Positions 24,999 to 33,650 of a stretch of 64,000 nt of DNA are shown here, piece after piece (the stretch's first letter is position 1; each line of letters begins with the position of its first letter). The translations under genes were made by a program, and so were the position numbers. The notes under the pieces were generated by a model, which was not told the DNA's origin, ran no database searches, and saw nothing but the letters and a program-made list of their open reading frames with translations. Source of the DNA: Candidatus Aalborgicola lynettensis (GTDB taxonomy: Bacteria > Pseudomonadota > Gammaproteobacteria > Burkholderiales > Burkholderiaceae_C); assembly GCA_016719405.1 (NCBI GenBank), contig JADJZE010000021.1, positions 620,001 through 684,000 on the forward strand, given 5' to 3'.

Positions 24999-25019
24999 GG
25001 GTGGGATAATATCCCACCC
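24999..25019. promoter_or_regulatory. Perfect 10-bp inverted repeat upstream of the beta-propeller gene
   Basis: GGGTGGGATA-A-TATCCCACCC. The single-base centre makes it a poor RNA hairpin but a good protein-binding dyad. It is 116 bp before the lipoprotein start and in a region otherwise without genes, so an operator is the simplest reading. Confidence 0.5.
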
Positions 25020-25402
25020 AATTGCACTGTGTCAACTCCGGTGCAGCCATCAACTCCGTTGCCATTGTTCTCTCACCCGCTGTGGCGTTCACGCGGGCGC
25101 ATCGTGGGCGTGTGCTGGGCGCTCCACCATGAAAACGCCACCCCGCAGGCCGGCGGTGACCGCAGCGTTCCCGCAGCAGGATGGCGGTGGGCACCGGTCG
25201 GACTCGTTGGGGCCAACGCGTATCCGGTAGATCGCAACACCGGAGTGGCAATCGGGAGCTTGAAAAAAGGTCTGATGGTTTGTCAACCGCGCGCCGGGTC
25301 CATCCGTCATATGCCCACGCGGATGCTTCTGCGCGCGGTTGGTGAGTCACCTGCCAAGCCGCCCGGGGGGATCGTTAATGTCCATTCATCTGACGCATTT
25401 TT
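25020..25402. other. Non-coding stretch between the lipoprotein gene and a small ORF
   Basis: No reading frame here has a plausible start, codon pattern or family resemblance; open frames on both strands are rich in Cys, Pro and Arg, as expected of chance frames in GC-rich DNA. Apart from the dyad just to its left I see no structured element. Confidence 0.5.
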
Positions 25403-25735
25403 ATGAACAAAGAGACGATCAAGGTTCCCGAAAAAGGCACCTACCAATGGCAGCTGTTCGATTACTGGTCGGGTGAATACCGCCATACCCATGCGGACCA
25501 CTCCGCCTACATCGCTCTCAATTTTGCCGGTGTGCTGGATGCCTGCCGCGCCAAGTTCCAGGCCTTGATGCAGCACCACCGCCAGCATGCCTGCGACGCC
25601 AAAGGTGGCTTGCGCCACAGCCGCGCCATGGCCCGTTTGCAAAACACCCTGTCGGGCGCGGCCATGTCGTATGAGACCTGCTTTCGCCGTGGCGCCTACA
25701 GCGCCCCCACCACGCGCAGCACCTCGTCTGCGTAG
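25403..25735 (+). CDS. Hypothetical protein, 110 residues
   Basis: ATG 25403 opens MNKETIKVPEKGTYQWQLFDYWSGEYRHTHADHSAYIALNFAGVLD..., with a protein-like composition in the first 90 residues. The final ~15 residues (SAPTTRSTSSA) run into the end of recQ on the other strand. No domain recognised. The start lacks a strong Shine-Dalgarno. The 40-base convergent overlap with recQ suggests that either its true end was lost or the gene is marginal. Confidence 0.45.
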   Translation: MNKETIKVPEKGTYQWQLFDYWSGEYRHTHADHSAYIALNFAGVLDACRAKFQALMQHHRQHACDAKGGLRHSRAMARLQNTLSGAAMSYETCFRRGAYSAPTTRSTSSA

Positions 25736-27666
25736 GCTTCCAGCTTCTTGGCACCAATGCCGCTGATGCCCTGCAAGTCGTCCAGGCTTTGCGGGGCGCG
25801 CTTGGCAATGGCGGCCAGTGTGGCGTCGTGAAAAATTACATACGCTGGTAAATTGTGTTCGCGCGCCACTTCGGAGCGCCAGGCTTTGAGGGCGCAATAA
25901 CGCGCCAGGCCCGCACTGTCCAGCGCAATCGGGGCCTTGATGGCGGCCGCTCCCGCACCGGTTTTTTTGGTTTTGCGGCTGGTCGGGGTCGATACGGATT
26001 CGCGCAATGCCACCTTCACTTCCCCACGCAGCACCGCACGCGATTGTTCCGTGAGTCGTAGCGTGTTGAACGCCTGGGCATCGACCGCCACGGCCCCCGT
26101 TGCAATCAGTTGGCGCAGCACGCCGCGCAGTTGGATCTCGCTGAAATCGGCGCCAATGCCAAAGGTGCTCAGGGCTGTGTGACCGTGCTGGGTGACCTTG
26201 TCGGTGGTTTTCCCCCGCACAATGTCCATTACATGCCCGGCGCCAAACGCCATACCGCTGGACTGCTGGATACGGTAAATGGTGCTGAGCAGCTTGCGTG
26301 CGGCGTCGGTGCCGTCCCATATGTCGGGTGGGTTCAGGCAGTTGTCGCAATTGCCGCATGTGGCCCCCACGCTCGGCACTTCGTGTCCTCGCTGCCCCCC
26401 AAGGGGGCCGTGCCCGCCTGGGGGCGGCCCGGCGGCGGGCGGGCCGTCTCCATAGGACTCACCAAAATACGCCAGCAAGCGCGCGCGGCGGCAGTCGGTG
26501 GCTTCGGCCAAGGCCAAAAGGGCGTCGAGTTTGCCGCGCAGGGCCTGTTTGAATTCTTCGCCCGCCGGGCTTTCGTCGATCATGCGACGCTGGTTCACCA
26601 CATCTTGCAATCCGTAGGCCATCCAGGCGTAGGCGGGCAGGCCATCGCGCCCGGCGCGGCCGGTTTCCTGGTAGTAGCCTTCGATGTTCTTGGGCATGTC
26701 CAGGTGGGCCACAAAGCGCACGTCGGGTTTGTCGATACCCATGCCAAAGGCGATGGTAGCCACCATCACCACCCCCTCTTCGCGCAGAAACCGGTTCTGG
26801 TGGTCCTGGCGCATCCGGCTGTCCAAACCGGCGTGGTAGGGCAGGGCGTAGACACCGGCTTGCACCAAGGTTTCGGCCACCTCTTCGACCCTTTTGCGCG
26901 ACTGGCAGTAGACGATGCCGGCGTCACCCTCGTGTTCACGCTCGATAAAACGCAGCAGTTGTTGCACCGCCTCGCGCTTTTCCACAATGGTGTAGCGGAT
27001 GTTGGGGCGGTCAAAACTGCTGACAAAGGCGCGGGCGTCCTGTAGTTGCAGGCGCTCCAGAATGTCCTCGCGCGTGAGCGCATCGGCGGTGGCAGTGAGC
27101 GCCATGCGCGGCACCCCGGCGTACCGCTCGTGCAGCACAGTCAGGGCCCGGTACTCGGGGCGGAAGTCATGGCCCCATTGGCTCACGCAGTGGGCCTCGT
27201 CAATGGCAAACAGGGCCAGCTGGCTGCGTGTGTGCAAGGTATCGAGCAAGGACAAAAAGCGGCCGTTGGTTACCCGCTCGGGCGCGGCGTACAGCAGGGT
27301 GATGTCGCCGCGCAGCAGGCGCTGCTCCACGTTGGCCGCTTCGTCGCCGGTCAGGGTGGAGTTTAAAAAAGCGGCGCTCACGCCCGCTTCGTGCAGCGCA
27401 CCGACCTGGTCGTGCATCAGCGCGATCAGGGGCGACACCACCAGCGTGACGCCGTGGCCCGCGCGCTGGCGTGCGATGGCGGGTATCTGGTAACACAGCG
27501 ACTTGCCGCCACCGGTGGGCATGAGTACCAGCGCGTCGCCGCCCTGGGTGACGTGTTCCACAATGGCCTGCTGCGGGCCACGAAATTGCGGGTAGCCAAA
27601 AACCTCCTGCAGGATGGTGTGCAGGGTGCTTGGCTGGGCTGCGGAAGAATATTCGTTTGCTATCAA
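25696..27666 (-). CDS. recQ: RecQ, ATP-dependent 3'-5' DNA helicase
   Basis: 656 residues. Helicase motifs: FRGPQQAIVEHV (motif 0), Walker A MPTGGGKSLCYQ, AIDEAHCVSQWGHDFRP (DEAH plus aromatic-rich loop), ATIAFGMGIDKPDVRFV and QETGRAGRDG. A zinc-binding RQC region (C...CGNCDNC) and a C-terminal HRDC domain (HDATLAAIAKRAPQSLDDLQGISGIGAKKLEAY) follow. Between the first zinc cysteine and CGNCDNC there are 44 residues instead of about 16 in E. coli; the extra ~28 are Gly/Pro-rich and encoded by a GC-rich insertion. No ATG exists near the start; TTG 27666 lies inside a dispersed repeat copy, so the repeat supplies the translation start. Confidence 0.94.
   Translation of the reverse strand: MIANEYSSAAQPSTLHTILQEVFGYPQFRGPQQAIVEHVTQGGDALVLMPTGGGKSLCYQIPAIARQRAGHGVTLVVSPLIALMHDQVGALHEAGVSAAFLNSTLTGDEAANVEQRLLRGDITLLYAAPERVTNGRFLSLLDTLHTRSQLALFAIDEAHCVSQWGHDFRPEYRALTVLHERYAGVPRMALTATADALTREDILERLQLQDARAFVSSFDRPNIRYTIVEKREAVQQLLRFIEREHEGDAGIVYCQSRKRVEEVAETLVQAGVYALPYHAGLDSRMRQDHQNRFLREEGVVMVATIAFGMGIDKPDVRFVAHLDMPKNIEGYYQETGRAGRDGLPAYAWMAYGLQDVVNQRRMIDESPAGEEFKQALRGKLDALLALAEATDCRRARLLAYFGESYGDGPPAAGPPPGGHGPLGGQRGHEVPSVGATCGNCDNCLNPPDIWDGTDAARKLLSTIYRIQQSSGMAFGAGHVMDIVRGKTTDKVTQHGHTALSTFGIGADFSEIQLRGVLRQLIATGAVAVDAQAFNTLRLTEQSRAVLRGEVKVALRESVSTPTSRKTKKTGAGAAAIKAPIALDSAGLARYCALKAWRSEVAREHNLPAYVIFHDATLAAIAKRAPQSLDDLQGISGIGAKKLEAYADEVLRVVGAL
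26377..26446. repeat. GC-rich insertion inside recQ
   Basis: CCCCCCAAGGGGG and CCGCCTGGGGGCGG form short self-complementary arms within a stretch of extreme GC. It is translated in frame as the Gly/Pro-rich loop of RecQ. From memory it resembles another interspersed repeat of Comamonadaceae genomes; only one copy is seen in this window. Confidence 0.5.
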
Positions 27667-27708
27667 AATAGGAGCTGCTTGCGCTTGCTACACGCGCGCA
27701 AAAGGCAG
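27659..27708 (+). repeat. Dispersed hairpin repeat between recQ and the sensor kinase
   Basis: GCTATCAAAATAGGAGCTGCT, then TTGCGCTTGCTACACGCGCGCAA and AAGGC. The TTG start of recQ (27664-27666, minus) falls inside its first arm. Confidence 0.7.
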
Positions 27709-27876
27709 AAAACAATAAAAAAAACAGGGCGCCAAGCGACCGGGTTGCGAAGGGTATCGAGCCGGTATTGTCGTTGCTTGACCCCAGCGCCCGCGTGGCA
27801 GGGTACCCCTGTTGTTACCCCGGTGCCGGGAATACCATTATTTTGTGCGAACACCGTCCTGTGCCACACTGCATCC

Positions 27877-29841
27877 ATGAAACGGTGGTTTACCCTGTCG
27901 CTGCGTAAAACCCTGATGCTGGGCGCTGGCTTGGGCATATTGTTGCCTGCCTTGGTGCTGTCCTACCTGCAGGTGATCAGCAAGATGGATTCCGAGATTG
28001 AAGTGCGTTTGCGGCAACCCATGCAGCAGCAGGCAGATGTGTTGTCGCGCGGCCTGGCGGCGGCCATCTGGAATGTGGATAAGGACTATGCCAGTGACCT
28101 GATTGCGGCCGTGCTGCGCAACCCGGATGTGGTGAGTGTGACGGTTACCGACGAATACCAGAACGAGTTTGCCAGGCAGGGCAAAACGCCGCGCGAAGGC
28201 GGTAGCCTGTTGATTGAGCAGCGCGATATCGTGCAAAACGGTATCCGTGTCGGGCGGCTCATGCTGGTGTTGACAACGGCGCGCATCCATAGTGAACGCA
28301 TTGGCGACCTGGGCAGAATGGCCTTGGCGCTGGTGGCGCAGGTGGCCATATCCTTTGCCGTGATCTGGTGGTTGTTCAATGTGCGGTTTTTGCGCCCCCT
28401 GATTACTTTGCAAAATGGTGCACAGCGTCTGGCGCGCGGTGACTTGGACAAACCTTTGCAGTGGAGGCGCGAAGATGAAATGGGCAGTCTGGCCCAGGTG
28501 CTCGACGCCATGCGCAGCAAGCTGGCCACCCTGATCGCCGAGCGCGACCAGAAAAACGCCGACCTGCTGGCCCAGCTGGAAGAGCGCAAGGCCATCGAAG
28601 CGGCCTTGCAGTTGAGCCAGGCGCAGTTTGAGTCCATCTTCAACGCCTCGCCGGTGGCCATCAGCGTTTCGCATTTGGGCGAAGACCAACGCATTGCCGA
28701 TGTGAATGGCGCCTGGTTGGCGCTTTTTGCCCGCACGCGGGACAGCGTGGTGGGAACATCGGGCCTGGACAACGCCACCTGGCGCGACCCCGGTGACCGC
28801 AAGCTGCTGCACGAAACGGTTCATCGCGAAGGGCGCATCCGCCGCTTTACGGCGTGGATGCAGCGCGGCGAAGGCCAGAGCGACATGTTGTGTGAAATAT
28901 CGGGCCGTGTGCTGGCCTTTGGTGGTGATCGGCTTTTGATTTTGTCGTACGACGATATCACCCAAAAGCAGCGCAACGAGGCCGAAATCGTCCAACTCAA
29001 CGCCACGCTGGAGCAACGGGTGCTGGACCGCACCCAGGAGCTGCGCACCGCCCTGGACCAGTTGACCACCGCCAAAGACGAGCTGGTGCGCTCCGAGAAA
29101 TTGTCGGCACTGGGCGCCCTGGTGGCCGGTATTGCACACGAACTCAATACCCCCATTGGCAATAGCCTCACGGTGGCCAGCACCCTGCAAGACCACACGC
29201 GACGCTTCACCGCAGAGGCGGAAAAAGGCATTACCCGCAGCCGTTTGAATGATTTTGTACGCAACACCACCCAAGGAGCCGAGATACTGATGAGCAGCTT
29301 GCAGCACGCTGCCAGTTTGGTGGCCAGTTTCAAGCAAGTGGCGGTGGACCAAACCAGCGTCAACCGCCGCCGCTTCGGCCTGCATGCCACAGTGGCCGAA
29401 ATTTTGATGACCTTGGGCCCCACGTTGCGCAAAACCAGCCACACGGTGCAGACGCAAATACCCGCCGACATCGTGCTGGACAGCTTCCCCGGCCCGTTTG
29501 GCCAGATTGTGACCAACCTGGTGCAAAACGCCCTTATTCACGCCTTTGAAGGCCAGGACAACGGCCTCATCACCATTGCCGCCCGGCGCAAGGGCGATGA
29601 CTGGGTGGAGATCACGGTGCAAGACAACGGCCGCGGTATCCCCCCGGAGCACTTGGGCCGCATCTTCGACCCCTTCTTTACCACCAAGTTTGGCAAAGGC
29701 GGCAGCGGCCTGGGGCTCAACATTGTGTACAACCTGGCCAGCACTGCGCTGGGTGGGCGCATACGGGTGGGCAGTCCGCCCGGACAGGGCGCCTGCTTTA
29801 CGCTGGACTTGCCCCTGAACCTGCCCGAAAGCGGCGATTGA
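27877..29841 (+). CDS. Membrane sensor histidine kinase (HAMP-PAS)
   Basis: 654 residues from ATG 27877. Layout: TM1 (about 12-32, LMLGAGLGILLPALVLSYLQV), a periplasmic sensing region with IWNVDKDYASDLIAAVLRNPDV, TM2 (about 145-168), HAMP linker (FLRPLITLQNGAQRLARGDLDKPL), a PAS domain (QFESIFNASPVAISVSH), a coiled coil (VLDRTQELRTALDQLTTAKDELVRSEKLSALGALVAGIAHE), H-box with the phosphorylated histidine near residue 420 (GIAHELNTPIGNS), and a HATPase with N-box NLVQNALIHAFEG, G1 DNGRGIP and G2 GGSGLGLNIV. No response regulator is adjacent, so it is an orphan kinase; the ligand is unknown. The spaced H-box (HELNTPIGNS) is of the HisKA_4-like type seen in hybrid and chemosensory kinases. Confidence 0.9.
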   Translation: MKRWFTLSLRKTLMLGAGLGILLPALVLSYLQVISKMDSEIEVRLRQPMQQQADVLSRGLAAAIWNVDKDYASDLIAAVLRNPDVVSVTVTDEYQNEFARQGKTPREGGSLLIEQRDIVQNGIRVGRLMLVLTTARIHSERIGDLGRMALALVAQVAISFAVIWWLFNVRFLRPLITLQNGAQRLARGDLDKPLQWRREDEMGSLAQVLDAMRSKLATLIAERDQKNADLLAQLEERKAIEAALQLSQAQFESIFNASPVAISVSHLGEDQRIADVNGAWLALFARTRDSVVGTSGLDNATWRDPGDRKLLHETVHREGRIRRFTAWMQRGEGQSDMLCEISGRVLAFGGDRLLILSYDDITQKQRNEAEIVQLNATLEQRVLDRTQELRTALDQLTTAKDELVRSEKLSALGALVAGIAHELNTPIGNSLTVASTLQDHTRRFTAEAEKGITRSRLNDFVRNTTQGAEILMSSLQHAASLVASFKQVAVDQTSVNRRRFGLHATVAEILMTLGPTLRKTSHTVQTQIPADIVLDSFPGPFGQIVTNLVQNALIHAFEGQDNGLITIAARRKGDDWVEITVQDNGRGIPPEHLGRIFDPFFTTKFGKGGSGLGLNIVYNLASTALGGRIRVGSPPGQGACFTLDLPLNLPESGD

Positions 29842-29856
29842 CCTAAAATACCCCCA

Positions 29857-29931
29857 CCCAAGGGGCGCTGCAGCAGGCGGTTGGTGCGTAGGCACAGCCT
29901 GTCAGGCTTGGGGATTCCAACCGCGCTCACT
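29857..29931 (+). promoter_or_regulatory. SAH riboswitch upstream of the metH N-terminal half
   Basis: Matches the S-adenosylhomocysteine riboswitch consensus: GGGGCGCTGCAGC at the 5' side, GTCAGGCTTGGGG in the middle (pairing CCCAAGG with CTTGGG as the pseudoknot-type helix) and AACCGCGCTCAC at the 3' side pairing with GGGGCGCTG. These RNAs turn on SAH-recycling genes such as ahcY and metH when SAH accumulates. It ends 28 bases before the metH ATG. Confidence 0.85.
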
Positions 29932-29959
29932 TGTCCCACCCCACACAGTGAGCCGCACC

Positions 29960-31036
29960 ATGCAACCTTTGCACTACACCCGCGCCCAAGCCTTGCCCGG
30001 CATTCTGGCCCAGCGCATTGCCATACTCGACGGCGCCATGGGCACCATGATCCAGCGCTTCAAACTCGGCGAAGCCCAGTACCGTGGCGAAGGCTACAGC
30101 GGCCCCGGTAGCCAAGGTGACCGTTTTAAAGATTTCCCGCGTGATGTGAAAGGCAACAACGAGTTGCTCAGCCTGACCCGCCCGGACGTGATCCGCGACA
30201 TCCACGAACGCTACCTGGCCGCCGGTGCCGACCTGATCGAGACCAACACCTTTGGCGCCACCACCGTGGCCCAGGCCGACTACGGCATGGAAGACCTGGC
30301 GGTGGAAATGAACCGGGTATCCGCCCAACTGGCGCGCGCCGCCTGCGACAAGTTCAGCACCCCCGACAAACCCCGCTTTGTGGCCGGTGCTGTGGGCCCC
30401 ACACCCAAAACCGCCAGCATCAGCCCCGACGTGAACGACCCCGGCGCGCGCAACGTGACCTTTGAGGAACTGCGCCAGGCCTATTACGACCAAGTGAAAG
30501 CGCTGGTGGAGGGCGGCAGCGACGTGCTGTTGGTAGAAACCATTTTTGACACCCTGAACGCCAAGGCCGCCCTGTTTGCCATTGACGAATACTTTGAGGC
30601 CAGCGGCGAGCGCCTGCCCATCCTCATCAGCGGTACCGTCACCGATGCCTCCGGGCGCATCCTCTCCGGCCAGACCGTCACCGCCTTCTGGCACAGCGTG
30701 CGCCACGCCAAGCCATTGGCCATTGGCCTGAACTGCGCACTGGGCGCCACGCTGATGCGCCCCTACATTCAGGAGCTGAACCGCGCCGCACCCGACACCT
30801 TTATCAGCTGTTACCCCAACGCCGGCCTGCCCAACCCCATGAGCGACACCGGCTTTGACGAAACCCCCGACGTCACGTCACGCCTGGTGCGCGAGTTTGC
30901 CGCCGAAGGGCTGGTCAACATTGTGGGCGGCTGCTGCGGCACCACGCCCGACCACATTGGTGCCATTTGCGCTGCGGTGGCTCCGCTGCCAGGGCGTGCG
31001 GTGGGGCGCGGGTATTTTTACAAAGAGGCGGCCTGA
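29960..31036 (+). CDS. metH: MetH N-terminal half: homocysteine-binding methyltransferase domain
   Basis: 358 residues from ATG 29960 (GTG 29948 is an alternative; neither has a clear Shine-Dalgarno). It is the Zn-dependent homocysteine-activating domain of cobalamin-dependent methionine synthase: ILDGAMGTMIQRF at the start, TNTFGATTVAQADYG, VGPTPKTASISPDV, LLVETIFDTLNAKAAL, and the zinc cysteines in GLNCALGA and VGGCCGTTPDHI. E. coli MetH fuses this to the folate, cobalamin and AdoMet domains; here those lie on a separate gene at 41775, 10.7 kb away. The two subunits must assemble to carry out methyl transfer from methyltetrahydrofolate to homocysteine. Confidence 0.92.
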   Translation: MQPLHYTRAQALPGILAQRIAILDGAMGTMIQRFKLGEAQYRGEGYSGPGSQGDRFKDFPRDVKGNNELLSLTRPDVIRDIHERYLAAGADLIETNTFGATTVAQADYGMEDLAVEMNRVSAQLARAACDKFSTPDKPRFVAGAVGPTPKTASISPDVNDPGARNVTFEELRQAYYDQVKALVEGGSDVLLVETIFDTLNAKAALFAIDEYFEASGERLPILISGTVTDASGRILSGQTVTAFWHSVRHAKPLAIGLNCALGATLMRPYIQELNRAAPDTFISCYPNAGLPNPMSDTGFDETPDVTSRLVREFAAEGLVNIVGGCCGTTPDHIGAICAAVAPLPGRAVGRGYFYKEAA

Positions 31037-31106
31037 GCATTTCGCAGGGAAGGGCGTGGCACACTGGCCCCTGGCGCACATAGTGGGTTGCGCCAGGGAG
31101 ACCGGT

Positions 31107-33572
31107 TTGGACATCAAGCAACTTTCCGAAAGTGACATCAGCGACAAGTACGTCCGCCCCGCCATGGTGCAAGCGGGCTGGCACACGCTGGACCAGATTT
31201 ATGCCCAATTTCCGCTGCGCGCAGGCCGCGTGGTGGTGCGTGGCAACAAATCGCACCGCGATAAAGACACCGTCCTCAAAGCGGACTTTGCACTCTTCCT
31301 CAAGCCCAACATTCCTCTGGCCGTGGTGGAAGTCAAAAAGGCCCGCTTGTCCGCGCAGGCCGGCATGCAGCAGGCGCTGCACTATGCTGAGCTGCTGGAT
31401 GTTCCGTTCTCCTTCTCCAGCAATGGGGAGTCCTTTGTTTTTCGCGACGCCACCCTGGCCACCGGCGTGCTGGAGCAAACCCTCACGCTGGACCAATTCC
31501 CCAGCCCCCAAGACCTGTGGGCGCGCTACTGCGCCTGGAAAGGCTGGTCGCCCGAGGTGCAGCGCGTGGCTGCCTTTGACTATGCCCCCAGCAAAACCCC
31601 GCGCTACTACCAGCTGGGTGCCATCAACCGCACGGTAGAAGCCATTGCCAATGGGCAAAACCGCGTGCTGCTGGTCATGGCCACCGGCACCGGCAAAACC
31701 TACACCGCCTTCCAGATCATCTGGCGCCTGTGGAAGAGCGGCGCCAAAAAACGTATCTTGTTCCTGGCCGACCGCAACATCCTGATCGACCAGACCATGG
31801 TCAACGACTTCCGTCCCTTCAAGGGCGCCATGGCCAAGCTCTCGCCCAACGCTAAAGGCGTGGAGCGCGTCAACGCCCAGGGCCAGATCGAAATGGACGA
31901 CGTAGACCTGGCGGTGGACAAAACCACCAAGGCCGTCAACAAGAGCTACGAGATTTACCTCTCGCTTTACCAGGCGGTGACGGGCACGGAAGAAGAGCAA
32001 AACATCTACAAACAGTTCAGCCCCGACTTCTTTGACCTCATCGTGGTGGACGAGTGCCACCGCGGCAGCGCCAACGAAGACTCCGCTTGGCGCGACATCC
32101 TCACCTACTTTGCCAGCGCCACCCATGTGGGCCTCACCGCCACGCCCAAAGAAACCAAAGACACCTCCAACACCTTCTACTTTGGCGAGCCCCTCTACAC
32201 CTACAGCTTGAAGCAAGGCATTGAAGACGGTTTTCTGGCGCCCTACAAAGTCATCCGGGTGGACCTGGACAAAGACACCTTCGGCTGGCGCCCCACGGCG
32301 GGCATGACCGACAACAAAGGCCAGCTCATCGAAGACCGCGTCTACACCGGCCGCGACATGAACCGCAAACTGGTCATGGAGCCGCGCGACGCGGTGGTGG
32401 CCGAGCGCATCACCGCCTACCTGCGCGCCACCGACCGCATGGCCAAGACCATCGTGTTTTGTGAAGATATCGACCACGCCGCCCGCATGCGCCAGGCGCT
32501 CTCCAATGCCAATTCCGATATCTGCGCCACCCAGCCCAACTACGTGGTGCAAATCACCGGCGACAACCCGGAAGGCAAGCGCGAGCTGGACAACTTCATC
32601 GATCCCGAGAAGCCTTACCCGGTGATTGCCACCACCTCCAAGCTCATGAGCACTGGCGTGGACGCGCAAACCTGCAAGCTCATCGTGCTGGACCAGAACA
32701 TCAAGTCCATGACGCTGTTCAAGCAGATCATTGGCCGGGGCACCCGCCTGCGCGAAGACCTGGGCAAAAGCTGGTTCACCATCCTCGACTTCAAGCGCGC
32801 CACCGACAACTTTGCCGACCCCGCCTTTGACGGCGAGCCGGTGCAAATCTACGAACCCATGGGCGACGACCCCATTGCGCCGCCGGACGCGCCGGAACCC
32901 GCCACCCCAGGCGGGCCGCTTGGCGCACCACCGGATGCCGCCCTCCCGCTCGATGGTCTCGGCCCCTTCGGTGGCGCGGGCGGCACGCCGGTTATCAAAT
33001 ATGTGCTGGGCAGCCAGGTCACCGTCGCCGTGGCCCGCGAGCGCGTGCAATACCTCAACGCCCAGGGCAAACTCATCACCGAAAGCCTGCGTGACTACAC
33101 CCGCATCAACCTCACCAAGCAATACGACTCGCTGGACAAGTTTTTGCAGGCCTGGAATGATGCCGACCGCAAAGCTGCCCTGCTGGAAGAGCTGGAGTCG
33201 CGCGGTGTGTTGGTGGAGGCGATGCAAGAAGAACTGAGTGCCCAAGGGCAAACCGGGCTGGACCCGTTTGATGCCTTGCTGCACGTGGCGTACAACATGC
33301 CGCCCCTTACCCGGCGCGAGCGCGCCCGCCGCGTCAAAAAGCGCAACGTCTTTACCCACTACGGCCCCGTGGCCCGCCAGGTGATTGACGCGCTGCTGGA
33401 CAAATACGCCGACGAAGGCATCGCCACCATCGAGGCCGACACCGTGTTTAACGTACAGCCCTTCACCGACATAGGCCGCCCGGCCGAGCTCATCAAGAGC
33501 TTTGGCGGCCGCACCCAGTACAAAACTGCCCTGCAAATGCTGGAACGCGAGCTATACGCGGGCAAAGAGTAA
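31107..33572 (+). CDS. hsdR: HsdR, type I restriction endonuclease subunit
   Basis: DNA translocase and nuclease of a type I restriction-modification system, 821 residues. Start TTG 31107 (translated MDIKQLSESDISDKYVRP) has AGGGAG six bases before it; the longer upstream frame overlaps metH and is not family-like. Nuclease motif: D in KADFALFLKP and EVK in LAVVEVKKAR. Translocase motifs: Walker A MATGTGKTYTA, DEAD-like VVDECHRGS, SAT-like LTATPKE, and IIGRGTRLRED (motif VI). A proline/glycine linker (about residues 592-622) precedes the C-terminal HsdM-contacting region. It begins 70 bases after the metH N-half. Confidence 0.93.
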   Translation: MDIKQLSESDISDKYVRPAMVQAGWHTLDQIYAQFPLRAGRVVVRGNKSHRDKDTVLKADFALFLKPNIPLAVVEVKKARLSAQAGMQQALHYAELLDVPFSFSSNGESFVFRDATLATGVLEQTLTLDQFPSPQDLWARYCAWKGWSPEVQRVAAFDYAPSKTPRYYQLGAINRTVEAIANGQNRVLLVMATGTGKTYTAFQIIWRLWKSGAKKRILFLADRNILIDQTMVNDFRPFKGAMAKLSPNAKGVERVNAQGQIEMDDVDLAVDKTTKAVNKSYEIYLSLYQAVTGTEEEQNIYKQFSPDFFDLIVVDECHRGSANEDSAWRDILTYFASATHVGLTATPKETKDTSNTFYFGEPLYTYSLKQGIEDGFLAPYKVIRVDLDKDTFGWRPTAGMTDNKGQLIEDRVYTGRDMNRKLVMEPRDAVVAERITAYLRATDRMAKTIVFCEDIDHAARMRQALSNANSDICATQPNYVVQITGDNPEGKRELDNFIDPEKPYPVIATTSKLMSTGVDAQTCKLIVLDQNIKSMTLFKQIIGRGTRLREDLGKSWFTILDFKRATDNFADPAFDGEPVQIYEPMGDDPIAPPDAPEPATPGGPLGAPPDAALPLDGLGPFGGAGGTPVIKYVLGSQVTVAVARERVQYLNAQGKLITESLRDYTRINLTKQYDSLDKFLQAWNDADRKAALLEELESRGVLVEAMQEELSAQGQTGLDPFDALLHVAYNMPPLTRRERARRVKKRNVFTHYGPVARQVIDALLDKYADEGIATIEADTVFNVQPFTDIGRPAELIKSFGGRTQYKTALQMLERELYAGKE

Positions 33573-33590
33573 GTGCTCCCTGCTGCAAAA

Positions 33591-33645
33591 TATCCTAAAT
33601 TATCCAAATTTAGATAAAATATCCAAATCAAGATATTTTTGGATA
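33591..33645 (+). promoter_or_regulatory. Iterated TATCCaAA motif upstream of the AAA gene
   Basis: AT-rich leader containing TATCCTAAAT (33591), the near-palindrome TATCCAAATTTAGATA (33601-33616), and TATCCAAA (33620) facing TTTGGATA (33638). Four half-sites in 55 bp suggest a repressor operator for the following gene; the regulator is unknown. Confidence 0.45.
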
Positions 33646-33650
33646 AACCC

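Noticed and set aside
24993..25406. 137-codon plus-strand frame in the gap after the lipoprotein gene
   Set aside because: Begins inside the perfect dyad, composition is Cys/Pro/Arg-rich, no ribosome site.
27391..27876. Extended N-terminus of the sensor kinase
   Set aside because: Overlaps recQ and a repeat copy; the membrane helix follows directly after ATG 27877.
30855..31106. Extended N-terminus of HsdR
   Set aside because: Overlaps metH in another frame and is not family-like; TTG 31107 has a good ribosome site.
30915..33536. 873-codon minus-strand frame opposite hsdR
   Set aside because: Shadow; hsdR carries all expected motifs in its own frame.
33600..33650. AT-rich segment as a possible att site or origin
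   Set aside because: No integrase or replication gene nearby; the iterated half-sites fit an operator better.
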